Positions 1 through 8,680 of a stretch of DNA of 64,000 bases are shown here, one piece after another. The translations under genes were made by a program, and so were the position numbers. The DNA is from Seleniivibrio woodruffii (GTDB lineage: Bacteria; Chrysiogenota; Deferribacteres; Deferribacterales; Geovibrionaceae): NCBI RefSeq assembly GCF_004339245.1, contig NZ_SMGG01000003.1, positions 992,770 to 1,056,769 on the forward strand, written 5' to 3'. Positions within the stretch are counted from its first letter, which is position 1. Every line of letters begins with the position of its first letter. A model generated the notes under the pieces. The model worked only from the letters and a program-made list of their open reading frames with translations. It was not told the origin of the DNA and ran no database searches.

Positions 1-573
1 TGCGACATCCACCCCAACGTAAGCATCTATTCAGGCTCAAAACTGGGCAGCAGGGTGCTCCTGCTCTCCGGTGCCGTTATCGGTGCCGACGGATTCGGAT
101 TCTACCAGCGTGGCGGAAAGAACGTAAAAATTCCCCACGTGGGCGGAGTTCTGCTGGGTGACGACGTTGAGATAGGTGCAAACAGCTGTGTTGACAGAGG
201 TAAGTTCTCCGACACTGTCATAGGCGAAGGCACGAAGATAGACAATCAATGTATGGTGGGGCACAACTGTGTGCTCGGCAAAGGCTGTGTCATGGCAGGG
301 CAGGCGGCTCTGGCAGGCAGCACGACGCTGGGCGACTATGTTATCATGGGCGCACGCTCAGGCGCAGCAGACCACCTGAATATATGCTCAAAGACAATGC
401 TTGCCGGACAGTGCGGGGTGATCTCCGACATCGACAAGCCCGGAATATACGCAGGATTCCCCCACACATCCAGAAAAGGCTGGCTGCGTGAGGTTCTGCT
501 TCTGCGCGGACTTCCCGACACAATTAAGAGGATTGAAGAGATTGAGAGGAAACTGAACAATGATGGACATTAG
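1..573 (+). CDS. lpxD: UDP-3-O-acylglucosamine N-acyltransferase LpxD, 3' part
   Basis: The reading frame is open from the first base, so the N-terminal part of the gene lies outside the window; 190 codons are present. LpxD adds the second 3-hydroxyacyl chain in lipid A synthesis at the cytoplasmic face of the inner membrane. The visible part is left-handed beta-helix made of hexapeptide repeats (IGANSC, IGEGTK and similar). It contains the VGHN stretch that carries the family's catalytic histidine, and ends in the short helical tail typical of LpxD. The stop overlaps the fabZ start by 14 bases, and lpxA follows, which is the classic lpxD-fabZ-lpxA order. Identity is secure from both sequence and context. 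Confidence 0.95.
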   Translation, partial: CDIHPNVSIYSGSKLGSRVLLLSGAVIGADGFGFYQRGGKNVKIPHVGGVLLGDDVEIGANSCVDRGKFSDTVIGEGTKIDNQCMVGHNCVLGKGCVMAGQAALAGSTTLGDYVIMGARSGAADHLNICSKTMLAGQCGVISDIDKPGIYAGFPHTSRKGWLREVLLLRGLPDTIKRIEEIERKLNNDGH

Positions 574-991
574 AGAAATAATGAAAAAACTCCCCCACAG
601 ATACCCTTTTCTGCTTGTTGACAGGGTTCTGGAGATGGACAGCGAAAGTATAACCGCTATCAAGAACGTAACAATGAACGAACCCTTCTTTCAGGGACAT
701 TTCCCTTCATACCCCGTTATGCCCGGCGTGCTCATCGTCGAGGCTATGGCGCAGGTTGCGGGAATACATACCATTTCAACCGCTGAGGAGGTTCCGGAGA
801 ACGCTCTCTTCTTCTTCATGGGTGTTGACGGCGTAAAATTCCGCAAACAGGTTGTTCCCGGCGATCAGCTTGTTATGAAAATAAAAGTTCTTAAAAAGAA
901 AAAAGACCTCGTAAAGGTCAAGGGCGAAGCTTTTGTTGACGGCCAGCTTGCATGTGAAGGCGAACTGACAGCAATAATGAGAGCCGGCTAG
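560..991 (+). CDS. fabZ: 3-hydroxyacyl-ACP dehydratase FabZ
   Basis: A 143-residue hot-dog fold protein that dehydrates 3-hydroxyacyl-ACP in type II fatty acid synthesis. The family hallmark GHFPxxPVMPGVL is present near residue 50, with the catalytic His in GHFP and the catalytic Glu in IVEAMAQ. The N-terminal [13 protein letters not shown] stretch is also typical. Two ATG codons stand in tandem at 560 and 563; either could be the start. The gene sits between lpxD and lpxA and competes with LpxA/LpxD for the same 3-hydroxyacyl-ACP pool, which explains the co-location. Length is normal for the family. Confidence 0.97.
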   Translation: MMDIREIMKKLPHRYPFLLVDRVLEMDSESITAIKNVTMNEPFFQGHFPSYPVMPGVLIVEAMAQVAGIHTISTAEEVPENALFFFMGVDGVKFRKQVVPGDQLVMKIKVLKKKKDLVKVKGEAFVDGQLACEGELTAIMRAG

Positions 992-1000
992 AGAGATCCG

Positions 1001-1050
1001 GTCACAGCGAAGGCCGTAGGCCTGCGGCAGTCTCATCCGATGGGAATGTC
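1001..1050. repeat. Dispersed repeat family R3, degenerate single copy
   Basis: A stretch between fabZ and lpxA begins GTCACAGCGAAGGCC and continues with a GCGGCAGTCTCATC-like core. It resembles the hairpin units of the tandem array at 47.8-48.9 kb and the copies at 16490 and 33256. It holds no open frame of note. Confidence 0.6.
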
Positions 1051-1057
1051 AGAATAC

Positions 1058-1093
1058 AAATCTCCCTTAACCCCCTTTTAACTGAAGGGGAAA
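1058..1093. repeat. Dispersed repeat family R1, short copy
   Basis: The sequence CTCCCTTAACCCCC followed by a complementary AAGGGG run forms a small hairpin just ahead of the lpxA ribosome binding region. Longer copies of the same family lie at 6676, 22661 and 39804. Confidence 0.6.
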
Positions 1094-1120
1094 TATGATG
1101 AAGATACTCAGGAGTCGGTT

Positions 1121-1894
1121 ATGATTCATAAGGATGCGATAGTACACCCCAGTGCGCAGATCGCTGACAGTGCCGTAATTGAAAAGGGCGCTTTCATCGG
1201 TAAAAACTGCGTTATCGGTGAGAACGTTATAGTCGGCTACAACGCTGTTGTTGAACGTGACACTGTTGTCGGCGACGGAACAAGGGTCTGCATGAACGCC
1301 CATATCGGCGGCGACCCTCAGGACTACAGCTTTAAAGGCGAAGACACAAAACTGATAATCGGGAAGAACTGTCTTTTCCGTGAGTTCAGCACAGTGCACA
1401 GAGCCTCAACAAAAGAGGACGTGTGGGAGACTGTTGTAGGCGATAACTGCTTCATCATGTCATACGCACACGTTGCCCACGACTGCAAGCTCGCAAACAA
1501 CGTGACCATGACCAGCTTTTCAGCACTCGGCGGTCACTGCCGTGTGGGTTCGTTTGTAAACATGGGCGGATTCGCCGCAGCGCACCAGTTCGTGCGTATC
1601 GGCTCCGGCTGTATGATAGGCGGAAAAGCAACCCTGCTTAAGGACGCACCCCCTTTCTGTATGCTTGCGGGAACACCTGCTGAGCTTGAAGGGCTTAACA
1701 GTGTCGGTCTTAAGAGAAGAGGGATCGGACCTGAGGTCAGAATGGAGCTGAAGCGTGCTCTTTCCATTTATATGGATCTGACTGTTAAACTTGTCGATCT
1801 GCCCGAAGAACTGTCGTTCCTGCATCCCTATCCTGAGGTGCTGGAGTTCATCGACTTCATCAAAGACAGCAAGAGAAGTTTTGTAAGGGGCTGA
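1121..1894 (+). CDS. lpxA: UDP-N-acetylglucosamine acyltransferase LpxA
   Basis: A 257-residue acyltransferase that transfers a 3-hydroxyacyl chain from ACP to UDP-GlcNAc, the first step of lipid A synthesis. Residues 1 to about 185 are hexapeptide repeats forming a left-handed beta helix. The catalytic histidine is in AHVAHDC near residue 117, and the HQFVRIG motif follows. The C-terminal helical domain (PPFCMLAGTPAELEGLNSVGLKRRG) is characteristic of LpxA rather than LpxD. The ATG at 1121 is preceded by CAGGAGTCGG. lpxI starts two bases after its stop, so the two are co-transcribed. Confidence 0.97.
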   Translation: MIHKDAIVHPSAQIADSAVIEKGAFIGKNCVIGENVIVGYNAVVERDTVVGDGTRVCMNAHIGGDPQDYSFKGEDTKLIIGKNCLFREFSTVHRASTKEDVWETVVGDNCFIMSYAHVAHDCKLANNVTMTSFSALGGHCRVGSFVNMGGFAAAHQFVRIGSGCMIGGKATLLKDAPPFCMLAGTPAELEGLNSVGLKRRGIGPEVRMELKRALSIYMDLTVKLVDLPEELSFLHPYPEVLEFIDFIKDSKRSFVRG

Positions 1895-1896
1895 TT

Positions 1897-2697
1897 TTGA
1901 AAGTTGCCGTCGTAGCAGGATATGGTGTCCTGCCCAAGCTTGCCGCAGAAAATCTGCTTAAAAAGGGACACAGCGTTCTCGTTGTTGCTCTGGATGAAGC
2001 GGTCAGCATCGGGTTCTCAGATGTTCAGGGAATAGACCTTGAAAAGATAAGTGTGACCCAGATTGGCAAACTTCTGAAATTACTGAAAAAATATAACACT
2101 GAGAGCGTCCTGTTCGCCGGAAAGGTGAACAAGACGCTCATCTACTCAAACCTCAAGTTCGATCTGCTGGCTGTAAAGATTCTGGCGGGACTGAGAAACC
2201 GCAAAGACGACACTGTCATGGACGCTGTCTGCAAGCTGATAACCGAAAACGGCATGCAGATCATGGATCAGACCTACGCTCTGGACAGTCTCTATCTGGA
2301 AAAAGGTATCTATACTAAGAAACGCCCCACGAAAGAGCAGGAAGAGGACATCGCTTTCGGCTATGACACCGCAAAAGAACTTGGCAGGCTGGACATAGGC
2401 CAGACAGTGGTCATAAAGAACAAAGCCGTTATGGCTCTTGAGGCCATAGAGGGCACAGACCTCGCCATTGAAAGGGGTTGCAGGCTGGCAAAAGAGGGTG
2501 CGGTTGTTGTTAAATGTGCGAAACCGTCACAGGATCTGAGATTCGATATCCCTACAGTAGGGGTTGACACATTAAAAATTTTATCAGATAATAATGGAGT
2601 TGTTCTTGCTGTGGAGGCAGGAAGAACTTTCGTAGTGGACATAGACAAATGCATCAGATTTGCTGATGAAAACAACATTGTGATTGTAGCGATATAG
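1897..2697 (+). CDS. lpxI: UDP-2,3-diacylglucosamine pyrophosphatase LpxI
   Basis: A 266-residue LpxI (DUF1009) protein, which hydrolyses UDP-2,3-diacylglucosamine to lipid X and UMP in bacteria that lack LpxH. Recognised from the N-terminal GYGVLPKLAAENL stretch, the VNKTLIY segment, and the C-terminal catalytic domain with RPTKEQEEDIAFGY, GTDLAIERG and QDLRFDIPTVG. The start is a TTG two bases after lpxA, supported by the N-terminal homology. The LpxI version of this step is common in Alphaproteobacteria and several other phyla outside the Gammaproteobacteria. The neighbouring lpxA makes the assignment firm. Confidence 0.92.
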   Translation: MKVAVVAGYGVLPKLAAENLLKKGHSVLVVALDEAVSIGFSDVQGIDLEKISVTQIGKLLKLLKKYNTESVLFAGKVNKTLIYSNLKFDLLAVKILAGLRNRKDDTVMDAVCKLITENGMQIMDQTYALDSLYLEKGIYTKKRPTKEQEEDIAFGYDTAKELGRLDIGQTVVIKNKAVMALEAIEGTDLAIERGCRLAKEGAVVVKCAKPSQDLRFDIPTVGVDTLKILSDNNGVVLAVEAGRTFVVDIDKCIRFADENNIVIVAI

Positions 2698-2700
2698 GTA

Positions 2701-3168
2701 ATGAAAGCGGAACACATTAACCCCTTCATAACATCAACATGCGAAGTCTTCAGAACCATGCTCAGTATCGACCCTGTGCGTGGGCAGCTTTATGTCAAAA
2801 CCAATGAAAAACTCCCTTATGACATCTCCGGAATAATAGGTCTGGCGGGTGATTCCACAGGCTTTATCATAATCAGCATGACGGAATCTCTGGCTCTGAA
2901 AGTTGTCGAAAAGTTCATCGGCGAAAAGAAAGAGAAGATGGACGAAGACGTTATGGATGCCGTTGGCGAGATACTCAACATGATAGCAGGCGGCGCAAAA
3001 CAGATCTTTTCACGCACAGGTGTGCGGTTCAAAATATCCATCCCCAACGTTGTGATGGGAAAAGACCATATGGTGGGCAAACAGAAGAACGTTCACTGCC
3101 TCGGAATGACCTTCAAGGTCGGCGATGAGGTCTTTGTCATAGAAGTTGCCCTGAAAGACGGTAACTAA
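2701..3168 (+). CDS. cheX: CheX-like CheY-P phosphatase
   Basis: A 155-residue protein of the CheC/CheX/FliY family, which dephosphorylates the chemotaxis regulator CheY. The E-x-x-N catalytic signature is visible as E90 and N93 in DAVGEILNMIAGGAK, followed by the alpha/beta core ending in FKVGDEVFVIEVAL. There is a single such motif, as in CheX rather than CheC. It starts three bases after lpxI and precedes a prepilin peptidase gene, so a motility protein is transcribed with lipid A genes here. The partner CheY is not in the immediate neighbourhood. Confidence 0.8.
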   Translation: MKAEHINPFITSTCEVFRTMLSIDPVRGQLYVKTNEKLPYDISGIIGLAGDSTGFIIISMTESLALKVVEKFIGEKKEKMDEDVMDAVGEILNMIAGGAKQIFSRTGVRFKISIPNVVMGKDHMVGKQKNVHCLGMTFKVGDEVFVIEVALKDGN

Positions 3169-3176
3169 GCACAGCC

Positions 3177-3956
3177 GTGGACATACTTAAAGGTATCTAT
3201 ATCTTTTTCATAGGCGCATGTTTAGGCAGTTTCATGAACGTGCTTACCTATCGCCTCCCCAGAGGGCTCAACATTGCATTCCCCCCTTCCTCCTGCCCCA
3301 AATGCGGACAGAAGATAAGGTTTTACGATAACATCCCGGTATTTTCATGGTTCATCCTCGGCGGCAGATGCAGAAACTGCAAAACCCCCGTTTCAATAAT
3401 GTACCCGCTTACGGAACTGCTGACGGCATTGCTGTTTCTTGCCTGCTATATAAAATTCGGCAACACGCTGACCATGTGGCACGGATGCGCAGTTGTGTTC
3501 TTTATGCTGGCGGCGGCATTTGCGGACGTTTTCACTGCAGCGGACGAGAACTTTGAATGCGGCATAATTCCCGACAGCCTGAACATCGCAGGTTTTGTCA
3601 TAGGCTTTCTGCTGACATATCTGCTCTACGGCTTCAAATTTCCACTTTACGGTGCGTTGGCAGGTTTTCTCGGCCTGTTCATCCCGTCCTATCTTTTCAA
3701 GCTCATACGCAAAAAAGAGGGCATGGGCGGCGGCGACATAAAGCTTATGGCTGTTGTCGGTGCCATGCTGGGTATAAAATCCGTTTTTTTCGTTATCTTC
3801 GCTTCGGCATTTATGGGGGCAGTGTTCGGAATAACCCTTCAGGCTGTTTCCGGCCGAAAAAACATCATAATGCCTTTCGGGCCGTTTATCGCAGCGGCGG
3901 CAATACTTTATCTGTTTTATGCGCCGTTGGTTGACAAGTTCCTGTATGGCATGTGA
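3177..3956 (+). CDS. pilD: Prepilin peptidase / N-methyltransferase (A24 family)
   Basis: A 259-residue polytopic inner membrane protein that cleaves and N-methylates type IV prepilins and pseudopilins. The cytoplasmic zinc-binding loop with two CxxC pairs (C40/C43 and C65/C68) marks the bifunctional type. The aspartate protease sites are in the ADENF...IPD segment and in GMGGGDIK (D187, the GxGD motif). About seven hydrophobic segments are visible. The start is GTG at 3177 with no strong ribosome binding site, so translation may be coupled to the cheX gene just upstream. No pilin gene is in the window. Confidence 0.9.
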   Translation: MDILKGIYIFFIGACLGSFMNVLTYRLPRGLNIAFPPSSCPKCGQKIRFYDNIPVFSWFILGGRCRNCKTPVSIMYPLTELLTALLFLACYIKFGNTLTMWHGCAVVFFMLAAAFADVFTAADENFECGIIPDSLNIAGFVIGFLLTYLLYGFKFPLYGALAGFLGLFIPSYLFKLIRKKEGMGGGDIKLMAVVGAMLGIKSVFFVIFASAFMGAVFGITLQAVSGRKNIIMPFGPFIAAAAILYLFYAPLVDKFLYGM

Positions 3957-4026
3957 GTGAAAAATAACCAACCCGCTCTTGAACATTCAATTAATATCAG
4001 CTATAACAAAAGACTATTTCAATAAA

Positions 4027-4044
4027 GGCCGAAACGGCCGGAGG
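4027..4044 (+). promoter_or_regulatory. Hairpin abutting the tyrS ribosome binding site
   Basis: GGCCG-AAA-CGGCC forms a 5-bp GC-only hairpin. Its 3' edge touches the GGAGG at 4040-4044 that serves the GTG start of tyrS at 4049. It could affect ribosome access; no T-box features are visible upstream. The rest of the 92-base gap before tyrS is AT-rich. Confidence 0.4.
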
Positions 4045-4048
4045 CAAA

Positions 4049-5251
4049 GTGCTAAGACCGGAAGAACAACTGGAACTGATCAAACGTGGAACTGAGGAGA
4101 TAATCAGCGAAGAGGATCTGCTGAAAAAACTTCAGAAATCGTATGAAGAGAACAAACCTCTCAGGGTCAAAGTGGGATTCGACCCCACCGCACCGGACCT
4201 GCACCTCGGACATACCGTTGTCATCCAGAAAATGAAACACTTTCAGAACCTTGGTCATCAGGTTATTTTCCTTATCGGTGACTTCACAGGTATGATAGGC
4301 GACCCCACAGGAAAAAGCGAAACCAGAAAAGCCCTCACCAGAGAGCAGGTTCTCGCCAACGCCGAAACCTATAAAGAACAAGTATTTAAGATTCTCGATC
4401 CCGAAAAGACCGAAGTTGCGTTCAACAGCACATGGATGGGAGCGATGAGCTCTCAGGATATGATAAAGCTGGCCTCCCAGTATACCGTTGCCAGAATGCT
4501 TGAGCGTGATGATTTCTCCAAAAGATACTCAAACAACAAACCCATAAGCATACACGAATTCCTCTATCCGCTGGTTCAGGGCTACGACTCGGTTGAGCTT
4601 CGCAGCGACGTTGAGATGGGCGGAACAGACCAGAAATTCAACCTTCTTGTGGGACGTGACCTCCAGAGAACCTACGGACAGTCCCCGCAGATAGCCATCA
4701 CGATGCCCATTCTGGAAGGTCTGGACGGCGTGAACAAAATGTCCAAATCTCTGAACAACTACATAGGTATTGCGGAATCCCCCGCCGACATGTTCGGCAA
4801 GATGATGTCCGTTTCCGATGAGCTGATGTTCAGATATTATCTGCTGCTTTCCGACAAATCCATGGCGGAGATCGAACTGCTGAAAAAAACCGTTGCAGAC
4901 GGCTCAAAGCACCCCATGGAAGCAAAAAAGGAACTTGCGGTTGAGATAATCACCCGTTTCCATTCCGCAGAAGAGGCGGCCGAAGCGAGAACAAACTTTG
5001 AGAAGATCTTCTCAAAGCATGAAAACCCCGAAGATATGGTAGAATTTACCGCATCTTCCGAGGATAAACTTGTTGATATCATCGGAAAACTCCAGTTTGC
5101 CCCCAGCAACAGCGAAGCAAGACGCACAGCCAAGGCGGGCGGGGTATATCTGGACGGTAACAGGGTTGAAAATATTGACATCGCCCTTGATAAGGGTGAA
5201 TATGTCTTAAAGGTTGGCAAGAGAAAATTTGCCAAACTTACAGTAAATTAG
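4049..5251 (+). CDS. tyrS: Tyrosyl-tRNA synthetase
   Basis: A 400-residue class I synthetase that charges tRNA-Tyr. The HIGH signature appears as HLGH (residues 52-55) and the KMSKS signature as KMSKS near residue 231. The [15 protein letters not shown] start, the [16 protein letters not shown] stretch and the C-terminal S4 RNA-binding domain (about residues 335-400) fit the bacterial TyrRS type with shorter N-terminus. The start is GTG at 4049, five bases after a GGAGG. The next gene begins ten bases downstream, with its ribosome binding site overlapping the tyrS stop. Confidence 0.96.
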   Translation: MLRPEEQLELIKRGTEEIISEEDLLKKLQKSYEENKPLRVKVGFDPTAPDLHLGHTVVIQKMKHFQNLGHQVIFLIGDFTGMIGDPTGKSETRKALTREQVLANAETYKEQVFKILDPEKTEVAFNSTWMGAMSSQDMIKLASQYTVARMLERDDFSKRYSNNKPISIHEFLYPLVQGYDSVELRSDVEMGGTDQKFNLLVGRDLQRTYGQSPQIAITMPILEGLDGVNKMSKSLNNYIGIAESPADMFGKMMSVSDELMFRYYLLLSDKSMAEIELLKKTVADGSKHPMEAKKELAVEIITRFHSAEEAAEARTNFEKIFSKHENPEDMVEFTASSEDKLVDIIGKLQFAPSNSEARRTAKAGGVYLDGNRVENIDIALDKGEYVLKVGKRKFAKLTVN

Positions 5252-5260
5252 GAGGATACA

Positions 5261-6517
5261 GTGTCTATTGTAAGACCTTTTGCGGGCGTACGCTACAATC
5301 TTGAGGAAGTGCTTCTGAAGAGTGTTGTTGCCCCTCCCTATGACGTCATTTCTCCCGAAATGAAACAGGAGCTGAAAGATAAAAGCCCCTACAACGTTGT
5401 GACACTGGATCTGCCCGACGGCGCAGACGACAAATATGCCAATGCTGCCGCACTTTACAAAGAGTACCTCGACAACAAGATACTCGTTAAAGACCAGAAA
5501 CCCGGATTCTATGTTTATGAGCAGGTCTACACCTACGGCGGAAAAGAATACGTCCGCACAGGCTTCGTCGGCCTTCTGAAAATAGAAGAGCTGGGCAAAG
5601 GCTCTGTTTATCCCCATGAAAAGACCCTTTCCGGTCCCAAAAAGGATAGATTTGAGCTGATGAAGGCCTGCAAAACCAATTTCAGCCAGATATTCGGTCT
5701 CTACATGGACAAGGATAACCGCATGAACCTCGTTTTCAACGAGGCAAAAAAGAACATGCCCACAGCGTCTGCAATGGACGATGACGGCGTTAAGAACACC
5801 ATCTGGTCTGTTCAGAACGAAAACACAGTCCGCATGATCGAAGAGTTCATGAAGGACAAGGCAATATACATCGCCGACGGACACCACAGATATGAAACTG
5901 CTCTGAACTACAGAGACTATGCCCGTGAGCAGAACGCGGACATGGAGAAAGAGGAGAAGCCCTACGACTACGTCATGATGATGTTCGTGAACTTCTACGA
6001 CGAAGGTCTGAAGATCTTCCCCACCCACAGGGTGCTTGAAGTGGATTCATCATTCAGCTTCGAGGCTTTCAAAGAGAAACTGCGCTTCGATTTCACCATT
6101 GAAAAGCTGGCAGATGCCGCCGCAGCCGACGCATACGTTAACGATGCCTCAGGCGAACGCACAATGGCAATCTACTACGACAACACCTATTACGGTATCA
6201 AGGCCAACGACGAGGTAATCGAGAACCTCGCACAGGTCTACCGCAAGGTCGATACATACCTGCTTCAGGAAGGCATCATGAAGAAATTCCTGAACGTCAG
6301 CGATGAAAGACTCCTCAAAAAAGAGGGTGTCTACTTCGTTCAGACCCTTGAGCAGATTGAAAAACTCGCCGCCGATAAAAAGGCCGTGGGCTTCATTCTG
6401 AAAGGTGTGGACATTGAAATAGTAAGGGAGATTTCCGAGAGCGGAATGGTCATGCCTCAGAAGTCTACCTACTTCTACCCGAAACTGCAGACAGGACTTG
6501 TGATATATCAATTCTGA
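5261..6517 (+). CDS. DUF1015 family protein of unknown function
   Basis: A 418-residue soluble protein matching DUF1015 from the N-terminal IVRPFAGVRYN and VVAPPYDVIS segments and the central YIADGHHRYETALNY motif. That His-rich motif is the most conserved element of the family. DUF1015 proteins have no firmly established activity; in some genomes they lie near serine or phosphoglycerate metabolism genes, but no such gene is adjacent here. The GTG start is preceded by AGGAGG overlapping the tyrS stop, so it is translated from the tyrS mRNA. The transcript ends at the terminator at 6521. Confidence 0.85.
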   Translation: MSIVRPFAGVRYNLEEVLLKSVVAPPYDVISPEMKQELKDKSPYNVVTLDLPDGADDKYANAAALYKEYLDNKILVKDQKPGFYVYEQVYTYGGKEYVRTGFVGLLKIEELGKGSVYPHEKTLSGPKKDRFELMKACKTNFSQIFGLYMDKDNRMNLVFNEAKKNMPTASAMDDDGVKNTIWSVQNENTVRMIEEFMKDKAIYIADGHHRYETALNYRDYAREQNADMEKEEKPYDYVMMMFVNFYDEGLKIFPTHRVLEVDSSFSFEAFKEKLRFDFTIEKLADAAAADAYVNDASGERTMAIYYDNTYYGIKANDEVIENLAQVYRKVDTYLLQEGIMKKFLNVSDERLLKKEGVYFVQTLEQIEKLAADKKAVGFILKGVDIEIVREISESGMVMPQKSTYFYPKLQTGLVIYQF

Positions 6518-6520
6518 TAA

Positions 6521-6549
6521 AGGGGGCATCAGCCCCCTCTTTGCTTTTT
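6521..6549 (+). terminator. Rho-independent terminator after the DUF1015 gene
   Basis: AGGGGGC and GCCCCCT form a 7-bp stem around a 4-base loop, followed by CTTTGCTTTTT. An R2 repeat begins at the end of the T tract. Confidence 0.85.
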
Positions 6550-6656
6550 ATATGCGGTGCATTACTTCGTCAGTCTCGCCTCGGAACTGCTCACATACTT
6601 GCTTTGTATGCTCGCAGCCCTCTCGGCTCATCTTCCTTGTACTGCTTGCATCTAAA
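6546..6656 (+). repeat. Terminator-associated repeat R2, copy 1
   Basis: About 110 bases with GGAACTGCTCACATACT, an internal CATAC/GTATG hairpin, CTCGCAGCCCTCTC and CTTCCTTGTACTGCTTGC. It is nearly the same as the copy at 47653 and more distantly related to those at 8219 and 33083. It starts directly behind a terminator. Open frames crossing it are not credible genes. Confidence 0.8.
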
Positions 6657-6675
6657 CAGCAAATTAAAGGATACT

Positions 6676-6713
6676 GCTCCCTCCTTTAGTAAAGGAGGGT
6701 CGGGGTGGATTTA
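6676..6713. repeat. Dispersed repeat family R1
   Basis: CCCTCCTTTA and TAAAGGAGGG form a 10-bp inverted repeat around one base, followed by TCGGGGTGGATTTA. The same element occurs at 22661 and 39804. It lies in the 413-base gap before rho. The remainder of that gap (6714-6930) is AT-rich and holds only a possible TATACT promoter element at 6916. Confidence 0.8.
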
Positions 6714-6930
6714 CACTTCTGTTTTTTACAGACTGAACAAAATGATAGCTTGACATCCGCCTTTTCTGGGATTAAATATATCAAAGCATATACAGTCCTT
6801 ATGCCGCACACCATAAGCGGAGATCGTTCCCGAAAATTAATCATAAAATAAAAACTGGATTCAATTTTAAACAACCCGTTGTTAATTTACATGAACGTTA
6901 TTCGATACAACCTTTTATACTATTATCTTA

Positions 6931-8184
6931 ATGGAGAAACTCGTGAATCTTACCGATCTTAAGAAGAAAGCTATTGAAGAGCTTGTCACTATTGCGGATT
7001 CTGTCGGAATAGAAAACTCCGACGGCCTGCTCAAACAGGAACTCATCTTTGAAATCCTTAAAACCACCAGTGCCAGAAACGGACAGATATACGGTCAGGG
7101 GGTTTTGGAGATTCTGCCGGACGGTTTCGGCTTCCTCCGCTCACCCAACTACAACTACCTGCCCGGACCCGATGATATATATGTTTCCCCCGCTCAGATA
7201 CGTAAATTCGGCCTCAGAAACGGCGACACGGTTGCCGGAGAGATAAGACCCCCTAAAGACAATGAAAAATATTTCGCACTGCTTAAGGTCGAAGAGGTAA
7301 ACTTTGAGACCGCAAACAGAATGCGCACCCTTTTCGAAAACCTTACGCCCCTTTTCCCCGAAGAAAGACTCCAACTCGAATACAAACCCGCAGCATACGA
7401 AACCAGAATAATGAACCTCATTTCACCCATCGGTAAAGGCCAGAGGGGACTTCTTGTGGCTCCTCCCAAAACCGGTAAGACCATGCTGCTTAAAAGCATC
7501 GCAAACGCAATTTCCGAAAACCATCCCGAGGTTTACCTCATAATCCTTCTTATAGACGAGCGTCCCGAAGAGGTTACCGACATGCAGAGATCGGTTAACG
7601 CAGAGGTTATCAGCTCAACTTTCGACGAGCCTGCATACAGACACGTTCAGGTATCCGAAATGGTTCTTAACAAAGCAAAAAGACTCGTGGAGCACAAAAA
7701 GGACGTAGTTATCCTTCTGGACTCCATCACCCGTCTGGCCAGAGCCTACAACTCCATCGAACCGCCCTCAGGCAAGGTTCTTTCCGGTGGTGTGGACTCA
7801 AACGCACTGCATAAGCCCAAAAGATTTTTCGGTGCGGCCAGAAACATAGAAGAGGGCGGCTCACTCTCGATCATCGCCACAGCCCTTGTGGACACAGGTT
7901 CCAGAATGGACGAGGTTATCTTTGAGGAATTCAAAGGTACCGGCAACATGGAACTCCACCTCGACAGAAGACTGGTTGAGCGCCGTATATTCCCCGCTCT
8001 TGATATCAACAAGTCCGGCACTCGCCGTGAGGAACTTCTGCTGACCAAAGAGGAACTGAACAAAGTTTGGATCCTCCGCCGATTCCTGGCAAATATGAAC
8101 AGTATAGATGCCATGGAGTTCCTGCTGGATAAAATGAAAGGAACGAAGACGAACGTCGAGTTTCTGGAGAATATGGGTAAATAA
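6931..8184 (+). CDS. rho: Transcription termination factor Rho
   Basis: A 417-residue hexameric RNA helicase that ends transcription at Rho-dependent sites. The N-terminal helical Rho-N domain ([16 protein letters not shown]) is followed by the RNA-binding OSB domain with DGFGFLRSP, then a RecA-like ATPase with Walker A APPKTGKT (residues 177-184) and Walker [17 protein letters not shown]. The Q-loop and R-loop regions are intact ([30 protein letters not shown] in pieces). The ATG at 6931 gives a normal N-terminus; a GTG at 6943 is the alternative. The gene appears to be transcribed alone, ending at a strong terminator. Confidence 0.97.
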   Translation: MEKLVNLTDLKKKAIEELVTIADSVGIENSDGLLKQELIFEILKTTSARNGQIYGQGVLEILPDGFGFLRSPNYNYLPGPDDIYVSPAQIRKFGLRNGDTVAGEIRPPKDNEKYFALLKVEEVNFETANRMRTLFENLTPLFPEERLQLEYKPAAYETRIMNLISPIGKGQRGLLVAPPKTGKTMLLKSIANAISENHPEVYLIILLIDERPEEVTDMQRSVNAEVISSTFDEPAYRHVQVSEMVLNKAKRLVEHKKDVVILLDSITRLARAYNSIEPPSGKVLSGGVDSNALHKPKRFFGAARNIEEGGSLSIIATALVDTGSRMDEVIFEEFKGTGNMELHLDRRLVERRIFPALDINKSGTRREELLLTKEELNKVWILRRFLANMNSIDAMEFLLDKMKGTKTNVEFLENMGK

Positions 8185-8187
8185 GTT

Positions 8188-8215
8188 AAGCCGCTCTTTT
8201 GAGCGGCTTTTTTTT
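8188..8215 (+). terminator. Rho-independent terminator after rho
   Basis: AAGCCGCTC and GAGCGGCTT form a 9-bp stem around TTTT, followed by a run of eight T. A copy of repeat R2 starts a few bases further on. Confidence 0.92.
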
Positions 8216-8218
8216 GCT

Positions 8219-8327
8219 TTTTATAACGCTTCGCATTTCGTCGTTGTCAGCTAAAAAATATTGCTCATGTACATTCGTGTACACTCCGCATATTTTTTAT
8301 CTTCCGCCTTGAACTGCTCGGTTCTAA
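8219..8327 (+). repeat. Terminator-associated repeat R2, copy 2
   Basis: Begins TTTATAACGCTTCGCATTTC, has an internal TGTAC/GTACA hairpin and ends CCTTGAACTGCTCGGTTCTA. Nearly the same as the copy at 33083. It immediately follows the rho terminator. Confidence 0.8.
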
Positions 8328-8365
8328 AAAACAAAGAATAAAAATCCGGCCAAGAGCAAAATCCA

Positions 8366-8395
8366 GTCACCCTGAGGCACAGCCGAAGGGTCTCA
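8366..8395. repeat. Dispersed repeat family R4, single copy
   Basis: GTCACCCTGAGGCACAGCCG followed by AAGGGTCTCA, an imperfect palindrome related to the 28-base spacer elements in the 47.8-48.9 kb array and to copies at 33219 and 63017. Confidence 0.6.
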
Positions 8396-8406
8396 CACTT
8401 TTACTG

Positions 8407-8434
8407 TTGAAATAAAATGTATATACTTTATAGT
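8407..8434 (+). promoter_or_regulatory. Predicted vapBC promoter
   Basis: TTGAAA (8407-8412) and TATAGT (8429-8434) are 16 bases apart, a good sigma70-type promoter. The operator palindrome at 8417-8442 covers the spacer and the -10 element. Confidence 0.65.
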
Positions 8435-8442
8435 ATATACAT
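8417..8442. promoter_or_regulatory. Predicted VapB operator
   Basis: A perfect inverted repeat: ATGTATATAC, six bases, GTATATACAT. It overlaps the -10 element and ends 10 bases before the vapB start. Palindromes of this GTATATAC type are known autoregulatory sites of VapBC/FitAB systems. The position predicts repression by the VapB-VapC complex. Confidence 0.75.
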
Positions 8443-8452
8443 GAGGTGTGCC

Positions 8453-8680
8453 ATGAGCAGTGCAAAAGTGTTTAAAAGCGGCAACAGTCAGGCGGTGAGA
8501 CTTCCGAAAGAGTATCAGCTTGATGTTGATGAGGTCATCATCAAAAAGGTCGGCAATATGCTTATTCTCATTCCGGAATCCGGAGTCTGGGACAACTTTG
8601 AGAAAGGTTTGTCCATGTTTGACGATTCTTTCATGGATAACAGAAATCAGCCGGCTGTGCAGGAAAGGGAAGGCTTCTGA
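8453..8680 (+). CDS. vapB: VapB-type antitoxin (AbrB/MazE fold)
   Basis: A 75-residue antitoxin. The N-terminal SpoVT/AbrB swapped-hairpin DNA-binding domain is clear from AKVFKSGNSQAVRLPKEYQL and the following beta strands. The C-terminal part (about residues 45-75) is the acidic, toxin-neutralising tail. An upstream in-frame ATG at 8417 lies inside the operator palindrome, so the ATG at 8453, preceded by GAGGTG, is the better start. The stop overlaps the toxin start (TGATG), the usual translational coupling. Function follows from family and pairing. Confidence 0.9.
   Translation: MSSAKVFKSGNSQAVRLPKEYQLDVDEVIIKKVGNMLILIPESGVWDNFEKGLSMFDDSFMDNRNQPAVQEREGF

Noticed and set aside
5207-6028. 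273-residue minus-strand open frame over tyrS/DUF1015
   Set aside because: It lies antisense to well-supported genes and its composition reflects their codon usage.
6541-6753. 70-residue open frame between the DUF1015 gene and rho
   Set aside because: It runs through the terminator tail, an R2 repeat and an R1 hairpin, with no ribosome binding site.
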